A program made the position numbers and the translations under genes. Below the pieces are notes generated by a model. That model was not told the DNA's origin. It saw nothing but the letters and a program-made list of their open reading frames with translations, and searched no databases. This document shows, piece after piece, positions 34,600 through 44,796 of a stretch of DNA of 64,000 bases (position 1 is its first letter; every line of letters starts with the position of its first letter). The stretch comes from Saprospiraceae bacterium UBA7687 (lineage in GTDB: Bacteria > Bacteroidota > Bacteroidia > Chitinophagales > Saprospiraceae): assembly GCA_002482845.1 (NCBI GenBank), contig DLGT01000124.1, positions 60,326-124,325 of the forward strand. Reading direction: 5' to 3'.

Positions 34600-35229
34600 T
34601 TGCAAAACAAGTCAATAGTTGATTACATTCCATTCATAGGCATCATTATTTTTGTAGCCCTTTATATTTATACTTCCACGTTATATCCAGGTGGCTCACA
34701 GGCTGATCTTCAGTCAGTAGGTTATGATTGGATACATAATTATTGGTGTAACTTGATGAATGATCAAGCCATGAATGGGCAGTCAAATCCTGCCAAACCT
34801 TTTGCAGTAGATGCGATGGTCATTTTGTGTTTAAGTTTGTTGGTATTTTTTATGCAGTTTGCTTTAGTTTTTGAAGGTGGTAAGACATGGGGTCAAATCA
34901 TTAAATGGAATGCGATACTGTCCATGTCATTTGCAATGTTGATGTTTACTGCCTATCATGATGTTATGACGATGTTGTCCAGTATATTTGGATTATTTGT
35001 GGTGATAGGTATCATTAGAGCAGTTTATAAAAGCAACTTGACGATCTATAAAATCGGTGGGTTCTTATGTTTGGTGCTTTTAGGTATCAATAACTATATC
35101 TACTATTCTCTTGATGGTATAGGCGTTTTACCATTGGTACAGAAAATAACTTTTGTAGTTGTTTTAATATGGATACTTGGTTTGAATTTTGAGATGGTAG
35201 AGATGAAAAGAAATAAAAATATCGGTTGA
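34600..35229 (+). CDS. DUF998-like integral membrane protein
   Basis: A 209-residue protein with six predicted transmembrane segments and little else. An extracytoplasmic loop between TM1 and TM2 contains SVGYDWIHNYWCNLMND, which resembles DUF998-type proteins. The only reasonable start is TTG at 34600. It lies inside a promoter-like TATTTTATTTTGC, so the message may be leaderless or the true start further in. Confidence 0.55.
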   Translation: MQNKSIVDYIPFIGIIIFVALYIYTSTLYPGGSQADLQSVGYDWIHNYWCNLMNDQAMNGQSNPAKPFAVDAMVILCLSLLVFFMQFALVFEGGKTWGQIIKWNAILSMSFAMLMFTAYHDVMTMLSSIFGLFVVIGIIRAVYKSNLTIYKIGGFLCLVLLGINNYIYYSLDGIGVLPLVQKITFVVVLIWILGLNFEMVEMKRNKNIG

Positions 35230-35371
35230 AAAGAACAAGTCTTATTTGATATATTTGACAATTTTTTAAACTATTGAATATACAAATACATTGTATTCTC
35301 AAAACCTTATTTCCATTCGACTAGTTATTAACTATGGCATTGTGTATGTGCCATTTTAAATCACTATTCCC

Positions 35372-36346
35372 TTGGAAACAGAAAAATATGATGTCGTCAT
35401 TATCGGGGCAGGACCAATAGGTCTTACATGTGGTATCGAAGCACAAAAAGCAGGATTATCTTATGTCATCATTGAAAAAGGATGTATGGTCAATTCTATC
35501 TACCATTATCCTAGTAATATGACTTTTTTTTCTACCTCTGACAAACTAGAAATCGGTGATGTCCCTTTTATCTCACACCAACCGAAACCTAATCGCCAAG
35601 AAGCTCTTGAGTATTATCGCAGAGTTTGTAGTAGCTGGAAATTACATGTGCGTTTGTACGAAAAAGTGACTAAGATAAATCCAAATGATCATGGACATCA
35701 AATCATCACAGAAAAGACAACGTACCAAGCAAAGTCATTGGTATTGGCTTTGGGATTTTATGATCGCCCATTTTTACTAAATATTCCTGGAGAATCATTA
35801 CCGAAAGTAAAACATTATTATGATGAGCCACACCCATATTTCGGTCAGCATATTGTAGTTGTAGGCGCAGCAAACTCGGCCGTAGACGTAGCACTCGAGA
35901 CATGGCGAAAAGGAGCTTTTGTCACTATGGTCATACGTGAATCAGAGATCAGACAATCTGTCAAATATTGGTCTAGACCTGATATTATCAATCGTATTGC
36001 TGATGGATCTATCAAAGCATATTTTAATGCTACATTGAAGGAAATCACTCAAGACGAGGTAAAAATTCAGACTTTAGATGGACCAATTACGCTTAAAAAC
36101 GATTTTGTACTAGCTATGACAGGTTATCAACCTCCATTTGAATTTATGGAGTCCATAGGCATCACATTTAATGATGATGAATATCGTACACCTGTCTACA
36201 ATGAAGAAACGATGGAAAGCAATGTCCCTAATCTTTACCTAGCTGGCGTGGTATGTGGTGGATTAAAAACCAATAAATGGTTTATAGAAAACTCTAGGGT
36301 TCATGCTGCCTTGATTATTGGTCACCTTAAAGATAAATTACAATAA
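35372..36346 (+). CDS. ypdA: YpdA-family FAD/NADPH disulfide reductase
   Basis: A 324-residue thioredoxin-reductase-like flavoprotein without the CxxC pair. FAD-binding GAGPIGLTCGIEAQ (about 12-25) and NADPH-binding VVVGAANSAVDVAL (about 165-178) are clear, and YHYPSNMTFFSTSDKLEIGDVPF is typical of YpdA (Bdr, proposed bacillithiol disulfide reductase). TTG start. A Bdr role implies bacillithiol in this organism, which is known from several Bacteroidota. The gene stands alone. Confidence 0.82.
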   Translation: METEKYDVVIIGAGPIGLTCGIEAQKAGLSYVIIEKGCMVNSIYHYPSNMTFFSTSDKLEIGDVPFISHQPKPNRQEALEYYRRVCSSWKLHVRLYEKVTKINPNDHGHQIITEKTTYQAKSLVLALGFYDRPFLLNIPGESLPKVKHYYDEPHPYFGQHIVVVGAANSAVDVALETWRKGAFVTMVIRESEIRQSVKYWSRPDIINRIADGSIKAYFNATLKEITQDEVKIQTLDGPITLKNDFVLAMTGYQPPFEFMESIGITFNDDEYRTPVYNEETMESNVPNLYLAGVVCGGLKTNKWFIENSRVHAALIIGHLKDKLQ

Positions 36347-36350
36347 GGAA

Positions 36351-36486
36351 ATCCACTCCGAAGACAATAATATATTGATCATCAAACGTTTTTACCCTGC
36401 ACCCTAAATGGAATCTATTGATTATCAATATAATAGAAATAATAATTTTTCATATTTTCGTGTCAATTACTTTTCGGAATAGATTC
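36351..36486 (-). repeat. ~137-bp TIR element, copy 4 (inverted)
   Basis: Diverged copy in the same orientation as copy 3. It keeps TCCACTCCGAAGAC at the left, GATCATCAAACGTTTTTACCCTGC, TTGATTATCAA and TTTTCGGAATAGATT at the right. It starts five bases after the ypdA stop and may serve as its 3' structure. Confidence 0.7.
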
Positions 36487-36511
36487 AATATGTAAATCAT
36501 CAAAACATAAA

Positions 36512-36552
36512 AAAAAATCCCTGAAGGCCTTTTGAGCGTTCAGGGATTTTTT
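36512..36552 (-). terminator. Bidirectional-looking intrinsic terminator
   Basis: A perfect 14-bp stem (AAAAAATCCCTGAA with TTCAGGGATTTTTT) and a 13-nt loop. It lies 20 bp past the stop of the lipoprotein gene on the minus strand and could also stop ypdA transcripts from the other side. Confidence 0.85.
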
Positions 36553-36574
36553 ATTTTTATTATGTATGCATTAC

Positions 36575-37189
36575 TTACATGCCCGCTTTAGAAGCAAAGT
36601 TTTTATTCACTTCAGCTACGATGGCTTCTGTTGCATTTACTAACTGATCTTCAGTCAAAGTAGAAACATTAAAAGCTAGCATAAATAAATAGTCATTATT
36701 TAGATTCCAATATGCTTTACCTTGCTCAAAAGAATAAGCTCCAACAGTATTTCCTGATTTAAATTTTTTGAATATCGATGGATTATCATTACCCATCACC
36801 GTCTCACCATCTGTCAACTTAGAAGATACAAATTTAGAAATATACTCAGGATATTCGCTATAAACTGGATTTGTCAAAATCTGAATCAAGATACCTGCGT
36901 TTGGTGTAGCAGGGTCGTCCCATTTAAAGAAACATGATCTTGTCGTAAGATTACCTGGATCATCAGCTTCTTTTATATTTACGGAAGCACCTGCTATGCT
37001 TAATATTTTTTGAATTTCAGCTTCGCCGATCATCTCACATGCAGAAGGGATTTTAAGATCTTTAGGATCTTTGGCAGGCACGGTCACAGGTTTCATGGTC
37101 ATATCGGCAGGGCTGACAGAATTGTTACCATTGTCATTTTTACAACCGAAGACTGCAACTAGAAGTAAGATAAAAGCTACATTTCTCAT
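36575..37189 (-). CDS. Uncharacterised lipoprotein
   Basis: A 204-residue lipoprotein with lipobox VFGC (Cys16) and an Asn/Asp-rich linker. The mature part begins IPSACEMIGEAEIQKIL, with a conserved-looking Cys pair (CEMI and SCFFKWDD), a pattern seen in DUF3558-like bacterial lipoproteins with a sensory or binding function; the similarity is only impressionistic. Helical C-terminus (EDQLVNATEAIVAEVNKNF). It stands alone. Confidence 0.65.
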   Translation of the reverse strand: MRNVAFILLLVAVFGCKNDNGNNSVSPADMTMKPVTVPAKDPKDLKIPSACEMIGEAEIQKILSIAGASVNIKEADDPGNLTTRSCFFKWDDPATPNAGILIQILTNPVYSEYPEYISKFVSSKLTDGETVMGNDNPSIFKKFKSGNTVGAYSFEQGKAYWNLNNDYLFMLAFNVSTLTEDQLVNATEAIVAEVNKNFASKAGM

Positions 37190-37373
37190 ATTATAATGTA
37201 TTAAAGGTCAATGAATTTATAAATAACTAGCAAACTCGATTAACCATGTGGTGAAAAGAATGATTAAATTTTAATGCAAAAGTAATAATAAATTACATTT
37301 TAGTATAATATGTAATGAAAAAACGATAGATTTTTTAAACATTACTATCTTTTTACAAAAAAAACTTCTTAGG

Positions 37374-38279
37374 TTAAATGTTTGTAGCAGGTTTACCTTT
37401 TATCGTTTTTAAAATCAGCATCACGAGCATATATAATATAAATGCCGCAGTACCTCCAGCAAATCCCATGATGAACTCTCTTACTATACTAGGCCATGTT
37501 GGTAGCGCATGATGTGCGAAGTCAATGTAGTGTACAAATATCCCACCTGCTACCATCAGTAAGGCGATAGTCCCGACTACAGCCAAAATCCTAATAATAA
37601 TAGGCAACATCTTTATAAGCAAATTACCTAAGTGTAGTAAAATTGAATTTTTGCCTTTGGACTTTGAAATTAACATCAATCCAAAATCATCCATCCTAAC
37701 GATCATTGCCACAAGGCCATAAACACCGACTGTAGCGAGCAAAGCTACAAATGTCACTGTCATAATCTGAATACCTAATGACTTATCTAGTACCGTTCCC
37801 AATGCAATGATCACGATCTCTACCGAAAGGATAAAATCGGTTGTAATGGCAGATTTTATTTTTTCTTTTTCTTTATCATCTAGATCGTCATCTTCTTCGG
37901 TATTCACTGGTGGAACTTGAGTTTCAGCAGCCTTTTCTACTTCTTTATGAAAAATGTACTCGTATATCTTATGTACACCTTCATATGCAAGATAGAAACC
38001 ACCTAGGATCAAGATATACTCGATAAGTACAGGCAAAAAATAACTCAAAACAAAGACAATCGGTAGGATGATCAATTTATTGATAAACGAACCTTTTGTG
38101 ATAGCCCACAAAACTGGAAGTTCTCTTGATGACACAAATCCAGTTGCTTTTTCTGCATTGACCGCAAGATCATCCCCTAATATACCAGCTGTTTTTTTGG
38201 TAGCTATTTTACTCATCATAGCTACATCATCCATCAATGCAGCCACATCGTCTAGTATCGCAAATATTCCTGATGCCAT
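37374..38279 (-). CDS. DUF808 (YedI-like) inner-membrane protein
   Basis: A 301-residue membrane protein. The N-terminus FAILDDVAALMDDVAMMSKIATKKTAGILGDDLAVNAE is diagnostic for DUF808/YedI. Seven or so membrane segments follow, interrupted by a strongly acidic loop (EEDDDLDDKEKEK, about 128-140) that is longer than usual. The family function is not established. Confidence 0.88.
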   Translation of the reverse strand: MASGIFAILDDVAALMDDVAMMSKIATKKTAGILGDDLAVNAEKATGFVSSRELPVLWAITKGSFINKLIILPIVFVLSYFLPVLIEYILILGGFYLAYEGVHKIYEYIFHKEVEKAAETQVPPVNTEEDDDLDDKEKEKIKSAITTDFILSVEIVIIALGTVLDKSLGIQIMTVTFVALLATVGVYGLVAMIVRMDDFGLMLISKSKGKNSILLHLGNLLIKMLPIIIRILAVVGTIALLMVAGGIFVHYIDFAHHALPTWPSIVREFIMGFAGGTAAFILYMLVMLILKTIKGKPATNI

Positions 38280-38352
38280 GTTTTAATGTTTGGACTAAAT
38301 TACGCCGTTTTCAAATACCTTAAAGGAACTGTTTAATATCAAAAAAATACGA

Positions 38353-39156
38353 CTAGTCTTCCAAAATTTCAGGTGCCATACCCATACTACTAAATCCACC
38401 ATCATGGAATAAATTCTGCATGGTCACGTATCTTGTAAGGTCTGAGAATAAACTCACACAATAATCTGCACATGCGTCAGCGCTTGCATTTCCGAGTGGT
38501 GACATTTTATCTGCATATCCGAAGAAATCGCTGAATCCCTTCACACCTGATCCCGCAGTTGTTACGGTAGGAGATTGTGAAATAGTATTGACACGTACAT
38601 TTGCTTTTTTTGCATAATGATAGCCAAAACTTCTTGCAAAACTCTCTAATAAAGCTTTGGATTCTGCCATCTCACTATAGTCAGGGAAGGTCCGTTGAGC
38701 TGCAATATATGTTAATCCTACCACAGATCCCCATTGATTGATAGCGTCCTGTTTGAATGCTGTCTGAAGGACTTTATGGAATGATATCGCCGATACGTCG
38801 AAGGTGGTTTTCATCCATTCGTAATTGAGGTCTGTGTAATCTTTTTTCTTTCTCACATTGACAGACATGCCTATAGAATGTAATATAAAATCTAGCTTAC
38901 CGCCAAGGATTTCTTGAGATTTGGTCATTAGGTTTTCTAAGTCTTCGATACTTGTGGCGTCAGCAGGTATGATTTCGCAATTGAGCGTGGTCGCTAGTTC
39001 ATTAATTTCACCCAAGCGCATAGCTACAGGTGCATTTGTGAGCACTATTTGAGCGCCTTCTTCTACACATCTTTCTGCTACCTTCCATGCAATTGATTTT
39101 TGATCCAATGCACCAAATATGATTCCTTTTTTGCCTTGTAATAGACCGTGTCCCAT
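38353..39156 (-). CDS. fabI: Enoyl-[acyl-carrier-protein] reductase FabI
   Basis: A 267-residue short-chain dehydrogenase that performs the last reduction of each fatty-acid elongation cycle with NAD(P)H. Tyr150, Tyr160 and Lys167 correspond to the FabI catalytic set (Y-x9-Y-x6-K). GIIFGALDQKSIAWKVA binds the nucleotide, HSIGM and SQSPTVTTAGSGVKGF form the substrate loop. It is the triclosan-target type. It follows the ABC exporter's direction but is separated by 93 bp. Confidence 0.95.
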   Translation of the reverse strand: MGHGLLQGKKGIIFGALDQKSIAWKVAERCVEEGAQIVLTNAPVAMRLGEINELATTLNCEIIPADATSIEDLENLMTKSQEILGGKLDFILHSIGMSVNVRKKKDYTDLNYEWMKTTFDVSAISFHKVLQTAFKQDAINQWGSVVGLTYIAAQRTFPDYSEMAESKALLESFARSFGYHYAKKANVRVNTISQSPTVTTAGSGVKGFSDFFGYADKMSPLGNASADACADYCVSLFSDLTRYVTMQNLFHDGGFSSMGMAPEILED

Positions 39157-39249
39157 TTTTTGAATATTTTACTTGGGCACAAAGATAAATAATTAAATAT
39201 AATATCTAGTATGACTTTCACCAAATCACTCGATGACACTTTCGTTACC

Positions 39250-41058
39250 TCACTCAACCACTATATTTTTGTCATCTACATCAGACATTGTTTTAGCTAT
39301 TTTGTCGATGTTAAGACTATTTGCCATAGCGTTAAATATTTCATAGTAAGTACTTTTATTATCATATAGATCTTCATGATTTCCTTGTTCGGCTACACGT
39401 CCTTTATCTAGTACAATGATATTTTCAGCATCTATGATCTGAGAGATACTATGTGAAATGATGATCACGGTTCTATCTTTTTTGATCGCATCGAGACTTA
39501 ATTTTATTTGTTCTGTGGCTATTGCATCAAGGCTGGCAGTAGGTTCGTCAAGAAAGATGATAGCTGGATCTTTTAGGAATAATCTTGCGATCGCGATTCT
39601 TTGTTGTTGCCCTCCGGAAAGCAGATTGGCTTGTGAATTGTATCCATAAGGCAATTCTGTGATTTGATCGTGAATGTAAGCTTTTGTGGCTGCATGGATG
39701 ATTTCTTGTTCTGTTGCATCAGGATTTCCGTAACCAATGTTTTCAGAAATGGTACCTTTAAATATGTGGTTTTTCTGGAGTACTAACCCAATGTTTTTTC
39801 TCAAGTGCGTGGTGTCATATTCTTGTAGATTGACATTGTCAAGGATAATTTCACCTTTTGTGGGTTGATAAAATTTATCCAGTAAATTGATCAATGTACT
39901 TTTGCCTGCACCACTTAAACCTACGAGCGCAGTGATTTTATTAGGTGGAATGACCATGGAAACATCATGTAAAGCTTTGGTCCCATTTGGGTATTCAAAA
40001 TCTACATTTTTAATTTGGATGTTACCCGTTATTTTTGTTGGGATATAAGTACCTGTTGATTCCGTTTCATTTTCAGCATCGAGGATATCAAAAAAACCTT
40101 CCGAATATATGAGGGCATCATTGACTTCATCATAGATTCTGTGCAACTGACGAATAGGGGCAGATACATTGTTGAATAACATGATGTGAAACATAATCGC
40201 ACCGATACTCATTGTGCCATTTAGGACAAAATAGGCTGTTAGAATGATGATGATAACCACACCTATTTGCTCTAGAAAACTTTTGACACTGTCAAACACA
40301 AAACTAAGCTTTCTCGTTTCCATTTGATTTTCAGTCATTTCATATTGAATGGATTTGTGTTTGTCCGCTTCATGTGCCTCTCTGACAAAAGACTTAATTA
40401 CTGTGATGGACTCAATCAAACCTATAATGCCATTGTTTTTTGTCTCTCTAAAACTTCTCATTTTACGACGGAAACCACTTAGTTTTTTAGCTTGCAACTG
40501 ACCAATAAAAAAGTACAAGGGCACGATACAAAGACTGACCAAACCTACATAAAAATTGGCAGTAAACATGAATATCAAGGCCACAATAGCATTAGCAAAT
40601 AGGGGTAGGATATCGATAAAGAAGTTTTGTACCAATCTAGTCAAGCTTGAGATACCCATGTCAATTCGAGTTTGCAATTTGCCACTTTCATTGTCGGGAG
40701 AAGTGTAAAATGCCATTCTGTAGGTGAGGATTTTGTCTACAATAGCCTGAGAAAAATCTCTTGAAATTAGAATTCTTAGCTTTTCTCCATAAAACTTTTG
40801 CCCATATTGAATGATGGAATACAAAACTTCCTTGGACAATAAAATGGCACTTATCGTAAATAATAATGAAAATCCTTCTGCAAGAGACTTGTGCTCCACC
40901 ATAAGATAATTTATTTCATCTACGGTATAGCGGAGTACATGCGCATTTACCTGAGCCGCAAACGAACCTACCACGGTCAGAATCAAAGTCCAGATAACCA
41001 GATTTTTATATGGACTAACGAAACCATAAATTTTCCTAAAAAGGATAGATAAAGTCAA
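39250..41058 (-). CDS. ABC exporter, fused permease and ATPase (MsbA-like)
   Basis: A 602-residue half transporter. Six transmembrane helices (about 15-320) are followed by the ATPase domain with Walker A GLSGAGKST, Q-loop region, signature LSGGQQQR and Walker B IIFLDEPTASLD, then a H-loop in IIISHSIS. It should act as a homodimer exporting a lipid, peptide or drug. The start is TTG; no nearer ATG precedes the first helix. No substrate partner is adjacent. Confidence 0.88.
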   Translation of the reverse strand: MTLSILFRKIYGFVSPYKNLVIWTLILTVVGSFAAQVNAHVLRYTVDEINYLMVEHKSLAEGFSLLFTISAILLSKEVLYSIIQYGQKFYGEKLRILISRDFSQAIVDKILTYRMAFYTSPDNESGKLQTRIDMGISSLTRLVQNFFIDILPLFANAIVALIFMFTANFYVGLVSLCIVPLYFFIGQLQAKKLSGFRRKMRSFRETKNNGIIGLIESITVIKSFVREAHEADKHKSIQYEMTENQMETRKLSFVFDSVKSFLEQIGVVIIIILTAYFVLNGTMSIGAIMFHIMLFNNVSAPIRQLHRIYDEVNDALIYSEGFFDILDAENETESTGTYIPTKITGNIQIKNVDFEYPNGTKALHDVSMVIPPNKITALVGLSGAGKSTLINLLDKFYQPTKGEIILDNVNLQEYDTTHLRKNIGLVLQKNHIFKGTISENIGYGNPDATEQEIIHAATKAYIHDQITELPYGYNSQANLLSGGQQQRIAIARLFLKDPAIIFLDEPTASLDAIATEQIKLSLDAIKKDRTVIIISHSISQIIDAENIIVLDKGRVAEQGNHEDLYDNKSTYYEIFNAMANSLNIDKIAKTMSDVDDKNIVVE

Positions 41059-41180
41059 ATTGTATATTTAGTAATGAAATAATAAAAGCTTTACACAGTA
41101 TTCATGGAATAAAACCCTCATAAAAACTGACAACATTATAAACCTAAAATTTTCATATCATGCTCAGAATGGACATAACC

Positions 41181-41222
41181 CTTAATCTTAACCTTAATCT
41201 TAACCTCAATCTAAACCTTATC
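41181..41222. repeat. 12-bp tandem repeat at the 41218 gene end
   Basis: Three and a half units of CTTAATCTTAAC (third unit CTCAATCTAAAC), themselves built from 6-bp half units. The repeat runs into the stop codon and last codons of the DUF5686 gene (minus strand), so repeat slippage could extend or alter its C-terminus. The remaining ~120 bp up to the ABC exporter show nothing else. Confidence 0.7.
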
Positions 41223-43686
41223 TATTAAAGATTTCTGATAGTCTGAAGGTAATACCATGTGTCCTAAATCCTGACTTATCAAAAGCCCATGTATAATCCA
41301 CATCGAAAATCGGTACGGGTCCGATTTTAAAGTTTTCTAAACCAACTGCCAATTCTATATATTCGCCATTTGTGGGTTCGTACATAGCAGATGCGGCTAC
41401 GATCATCTTTAAACTTGTCTTATTGAGTAATGGGATTTTGTCAATGATGTATCCATTAAAGTGGTGACGGAAATTTACCAAACCGTAATACCTATTGGAG
41501 CTATAGCTGTAGTATGGCATCAAGTTGAAGCTTGCTAGGTCGGGTGAAATCGGAATATACGATTCATTACCTATTGGGTGGAAAAAATCGCCAAAGAAGG
41601 AAGGCGACCTTCCTAGGAATGTTCCATACTCAACATTATAACTAAAATAACCCAATAATTTAGCTCGCACATACCTGTCTCTGAGTCTGAATGAAAGTTT
41701 ATTAAATGAGCTAGCGTTATCATCTAATGCCATACCCATGGTGTAATCAATTTCGATATTTGGCCAGTCGGAGACATCTCTGACTTTGACATTTGGATAA
41801 CTGCTATATCTCTGAAAAGGTCTTAGCAGTAAGTTCAGGTGATTTCGTATGTATTTATTTTCGGCATAATATTCTGGTCCGAAATCTGCTCTCGGAATAT
41901 TTTCTTCATAGACTAAGTCTTTTTTCCTAAAACTGTAATTCGTTGTATTTACCAATGGTTTTCTGTGAGCATATTCTGTTGAAAAATCGATGTAAATACC
42001 ATTTGATATTTCTTGACGATATCCTGCTTTGACGAAATTATTTTGAAATAGACGTATACCATTTAACTTGTACATTAATGATCTCCAAGTATTATTTCTT
42101 TCTGTAATTGGTTCATTATCATCAAATTGTTGATTTCTTCTTCCACCTGATACATGAAGATGACCTAGAGTCGGATTGTCAAATCTGTATTCCATCTCTA
42201 GCCAAGGTTTCAGTATCTTATCTGAAAAACCGTATTCTATATTTGGGAAAATGGACAGATTGCGATATGTTGAATCCGACCATTGCCACTTGGCCGCAAG
42301 ATTCAGTTTATATCCTTCTACAGCATTAAATCTGATACTAGATATTGGACTAGGAAATGAAATAGATCGATTTTCGTATGAATTATTCCAAGTATAACCC
42401 ATCAGCAAGTTTAGAAACTTGAATTTGTTGCCGACTCTATCCACAGAATCCATGTAAGACTTTGAATTCCAAATCCTACTTAATGAGTCTTTCCTGATAT
42501 AATCCCTTTCTTCTTCCATCGTGAGTGGAATGGGACGCTCAGACTTCCAGAAAGCAGTATCTTTATTAAGCGCTGACTGCTCCACTCTGAATTTTTCATT
42601 ATTGACAAATATATTTGAAAGGTCTTTTTCTATTTCATATTTCGAAAAAATATAAGAAAAAACACCACCCATTTTAAATCCAAATACGCCTGCTTTAAAA
42701 TCTATTACCTGACTAAATAGTCGCCAGGTGTCAGGTTTTTTGACAGGTACAAAAATCTGTCTAAGGTTAATTGTGTCAAGGAAACTACTCTTTAGTGAGT
42801 TGCCATAAAACTGCACGTCAAGACTTTGGATATTCCATAAATTTTCTACAATGTAGATGTGCCCACGCAGTAATGGAGCATTATTTGACTTCGGTATGAC
42901 TTTTATTTTATTGATCGTCAGCCCATCACTATCGATGGTTGTTTTTTCGAGTATATAATTGTAGTGAGACAGTGCATTGTCAGCAATAGGCGAGACGATT
43001 GATCTGCCAAAACTCATGTACTCATCATACATATCAAACGAAAACATGGAAAATTGATTGGCAGTAAAAAGTGAGTTTTCTCCTGATGTCACGGATGAAA
43101 GCATGACTTCTTTGGTCTTATTTGGCTTTGTAAAATAGTATTTTGATTTAGACTCGGAAAGATAAATGATGCCTTGTCTCGATGTATCTAATACGCCACC
43201 CATATCTCCTATATCTTGACCAAAAACAGCTTCAGGTGCATCTGTTATCTTGACTGAACCTTTTACATAAAGATCAGCTTCAAAACTATTTACTTGATTT
43301 TTATAGTAGCTTCTTTTCTGTATGGCTTTTCGTATGATGGCATAAGCCGGATCTTCTCGATTGGCAGATATGGTGAGTTCTGTTACAATATTATCATCAG
43401 GTTCGAGCGCGATATTGTGATTTTGTTTTTTGCCTGTATAAGTAATTTTTAAGGATTGTTTTTTATATCCGACGTATTGGAAAATCAAATTGTAAGTCCC
43501 ATTTTCTTCTAGTGCTAACTCATAAAATCCCTCCACATTACTCACAGTTCCAGTAGATGTATTTTCTATGTAAATGGTAGCATAGGGTAGGGTGTCACCA
43601 ATAGAACTTGTGATATGGCCTACGATCTGACCATAACTATTTACACCACAAATGATAAAAATAATAAAGTACAGAAATCTAATCAT
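41218..43686 (-). CDS. DUF5686 / carboxypeptidase-like domain outer-membrane protein
   Basis: An 822-residue exported protein. After the signal peptide (to about 19) comes a carboxypeptidase D-like regulatory domain (IVGHITSSIGDTLPYATIYI to YTGKKQNHNIAL), then the DUF5686 region (KAIQKRSYYKNQVNSFEADLYVKGSVKI), and a long C-terminal beta-barrel with many aromatic residues ending FRLSEIFNR. DUF5686 proteins are widespread in Bacteroidota and unassigned; TonB box and plug are not evident. The C-terminus coincides with a tandem repeat. Confidence 0.8.
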   Translation of the reverse strand: MIRFLYFIIFIICGVNSYGQIVGHITSSIGDTLPYATIYIENTSTGTVSNVEGFYELALEENGTYNLIFQYVGYKKQSLKITYTGKKQNHNIALEPDDNIVTELTISANREDPAYAIIRKAIQKRSYYKNQVNSFEADLYVKGSVKITDAPEAVFGQDIGDMGGVLDTSRQGIIYLSESKSKYYFTKPNKTKEVMLSSVTSGENSLFTANQFSMFSFDMYDEYMSFGRSIVSPIADNALSHYNYILEKTTIDSDGLTINKIKVIPKSNNAPLLRGHIYIVENLWNIQSLDVQFYGNSLKSSFLDTINLRQIFVPVKKPDTWRLFSQVIDFKAGVFGFKMGGVFSYIFSKYEIEKDLSNIFVNNEKFRVEQSALNKDTAFWKSERPIPLTMEEERDYIRKDSLSRIWNSKSYMDSVDRVGNKFKFLNLLMGYTWNNSYENRSISFPSPISSIRFNAVEGYKLNLAAKWQWSDSTYRNLSIFPNIEYGFSDKILKPWLEMEYRFDNPTLGHLHVSGGRRNQQFDDNEPITERNNTWRSLMYKLNGIRLFQNNFVKAGYRQEISNGIYIDFSTEYAHRKPLVNTTNYSFRKKDLVYEENIPRADFGPEYYAENKYIRNHLNLLLRPFQRYSSYPNVKVRDVSDWPNIEIDYTMGMALDDNASSFNKLSFRLRDRYVRAKLLGYFSYNVEYGTFLGRSPSFFGDFFHPIGNESYIPISPDLASFNLMPYYSYSSNRYYGLVNFRHHFNGYIIDKIPLLNKTSLKMIVAASAMYEPTNGEYIELAVGLENFKIGPVPIFDVDYTWAFDKSGFRTHGITFRLSEIFNR

Positions 43687-43813
43687 GGTTGATCATTGTT
43701 GTTTTATGGTTATGTCAATCTCTGAAAACACTTCATTGGATTAGGTTACAAACCAAATTTTCAAAAAAGTAATATGACAATATAACGTCTTAAAAGTTTG
43801 AAATGTATTTTGA

Positions 43814-44791
43814 CTATTGAAATATTTTTGCAGATGAATGTTTCTCAAAAAAATCTACTATCTGCCTTTCATTCCAATAATACTGTGTCCCAAAGGTAGT
43901 AAATCCTACGTGACCACCATATTTTGGTGTCAATAAATATAAGTTGGGATTGTTTTTGGCACTTTCATATGGAAAAGATGCTTCAGAAAGGAAACTATCA
44001 TCAAGTGCATTAATCATCAATGCAGGTATGGAAATATTCTTCAGGTAAGGTAAAGAACTACATTGTTGGTAATAATCTTTTGCGTCTTTAAATCCATGGA
44101 GTGATGATGTGTAATATTCATCAAAATCCCACAATGTCTTCAACTTTTTCAAATTGGAAAGGTCTACTAAATCTGGAAAGCGTTTATTTTTTTCTATCAA
44201 TTTTAATTTAAGTGTTTCCAAAAATCTTTTTTCATATAAATGATTTTGACCTTCCATGATTCTTACACTGCCACCTTCTAGATCACATGGTACTGATGTG
44301 CCAGAAGCTGCTATGATTTTTGGAGAAAGTATATATTTTTTATCACCTAAATATTTCATAGTGACATTACCTCCCAAGCTGAAACCTGAGATAGCTATTT
44401 CATCGTATTCACTTTCGATTTGGGTGATAAAATGATGTAAGTCTTCCGTAAAACCGCTGTGGTACATCTTGAGCTGTTTGTTCATTTCGCCACTGCAAGA
44501 CCTGAAGTTTAAGGCTGCTACATCCCAATGATGATCTAGTAAAGCCTTTGTGGTTCCTACGATGTATTGTGAGTTTGACGAGCCTTCTAGACCATGTAAT
44601 AATATAGCCAATCTCTTGTTTTTTCGTGGTGTCCAATCTACATCAAAAAAATCATCATCGTCTGTAAAGTATCTTTGTCTCTGGACAAAAAACATTGGTT
44701 TTTTCCTAAATAAGTAGGGGTAAAAAGTATTCAGATGTCCATTTCTTAAGAAAAGTGGCGGTTTATAATGGAAGTTATCGATAACTGGCAT
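43814..44791 (-). CDS. Alpha/beta hydrolase, YheT family
   Basis: A 325-residue soluble hydrolase. The lid-free YheT (COG0429) pattern is clear: GHLNTFYPYLFRK, LLHGLEGSSNSQYIVG, the nucleophile elbow GFSLGGNVTMKYLG, then ALDDSFLSEASFP (Asp) and GGHVGFTTFG (His). It probably hydrolyses an ester; the natural substrate is unknown. It follows the GDPD gene by 5 bp, so both are expected on one message, suggesting a shared lipid or phosphodiester-related role. Confidence 0.85.
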   Translation of the reverse strand: MPVIDNFHYKPPLFLRNGHLNTFYPYLFRKKPMFFVQRQRYFTDDDDFFDVDWTPRKNKRLAILLHGLEGSSNSQYIVGTTKALLDHHWDVAALNFRSCSGEMNKQLKMYHSGFTEDLHHFITQIESEYDEIAISGFSLGGNVTMKYLGDKKYILSPKIIAASGTSVPCDLEGGSVRIMEGQNHLYEKRFLETLKLKLIEKNKRFPDLVDLSNLKKLKTLWDFDEYYTSSLHGFKDAKDYYQQCSSLPYLKNISIPALMINALDDSFLSEASFPYESAKNNPNLYLLTPKYGGHVGFTTFGTQYYWNERQIVDFFEKHSSAKIFQ

Positions 44792-44796
44792 GATTG

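Noticed and set aside
34600..34602. Certain start codon for the DUF998-like protein
   Set aside because: TTG lies in a promoter-like TTTTATTTTGC, so the start is reported with doubt and not as established.
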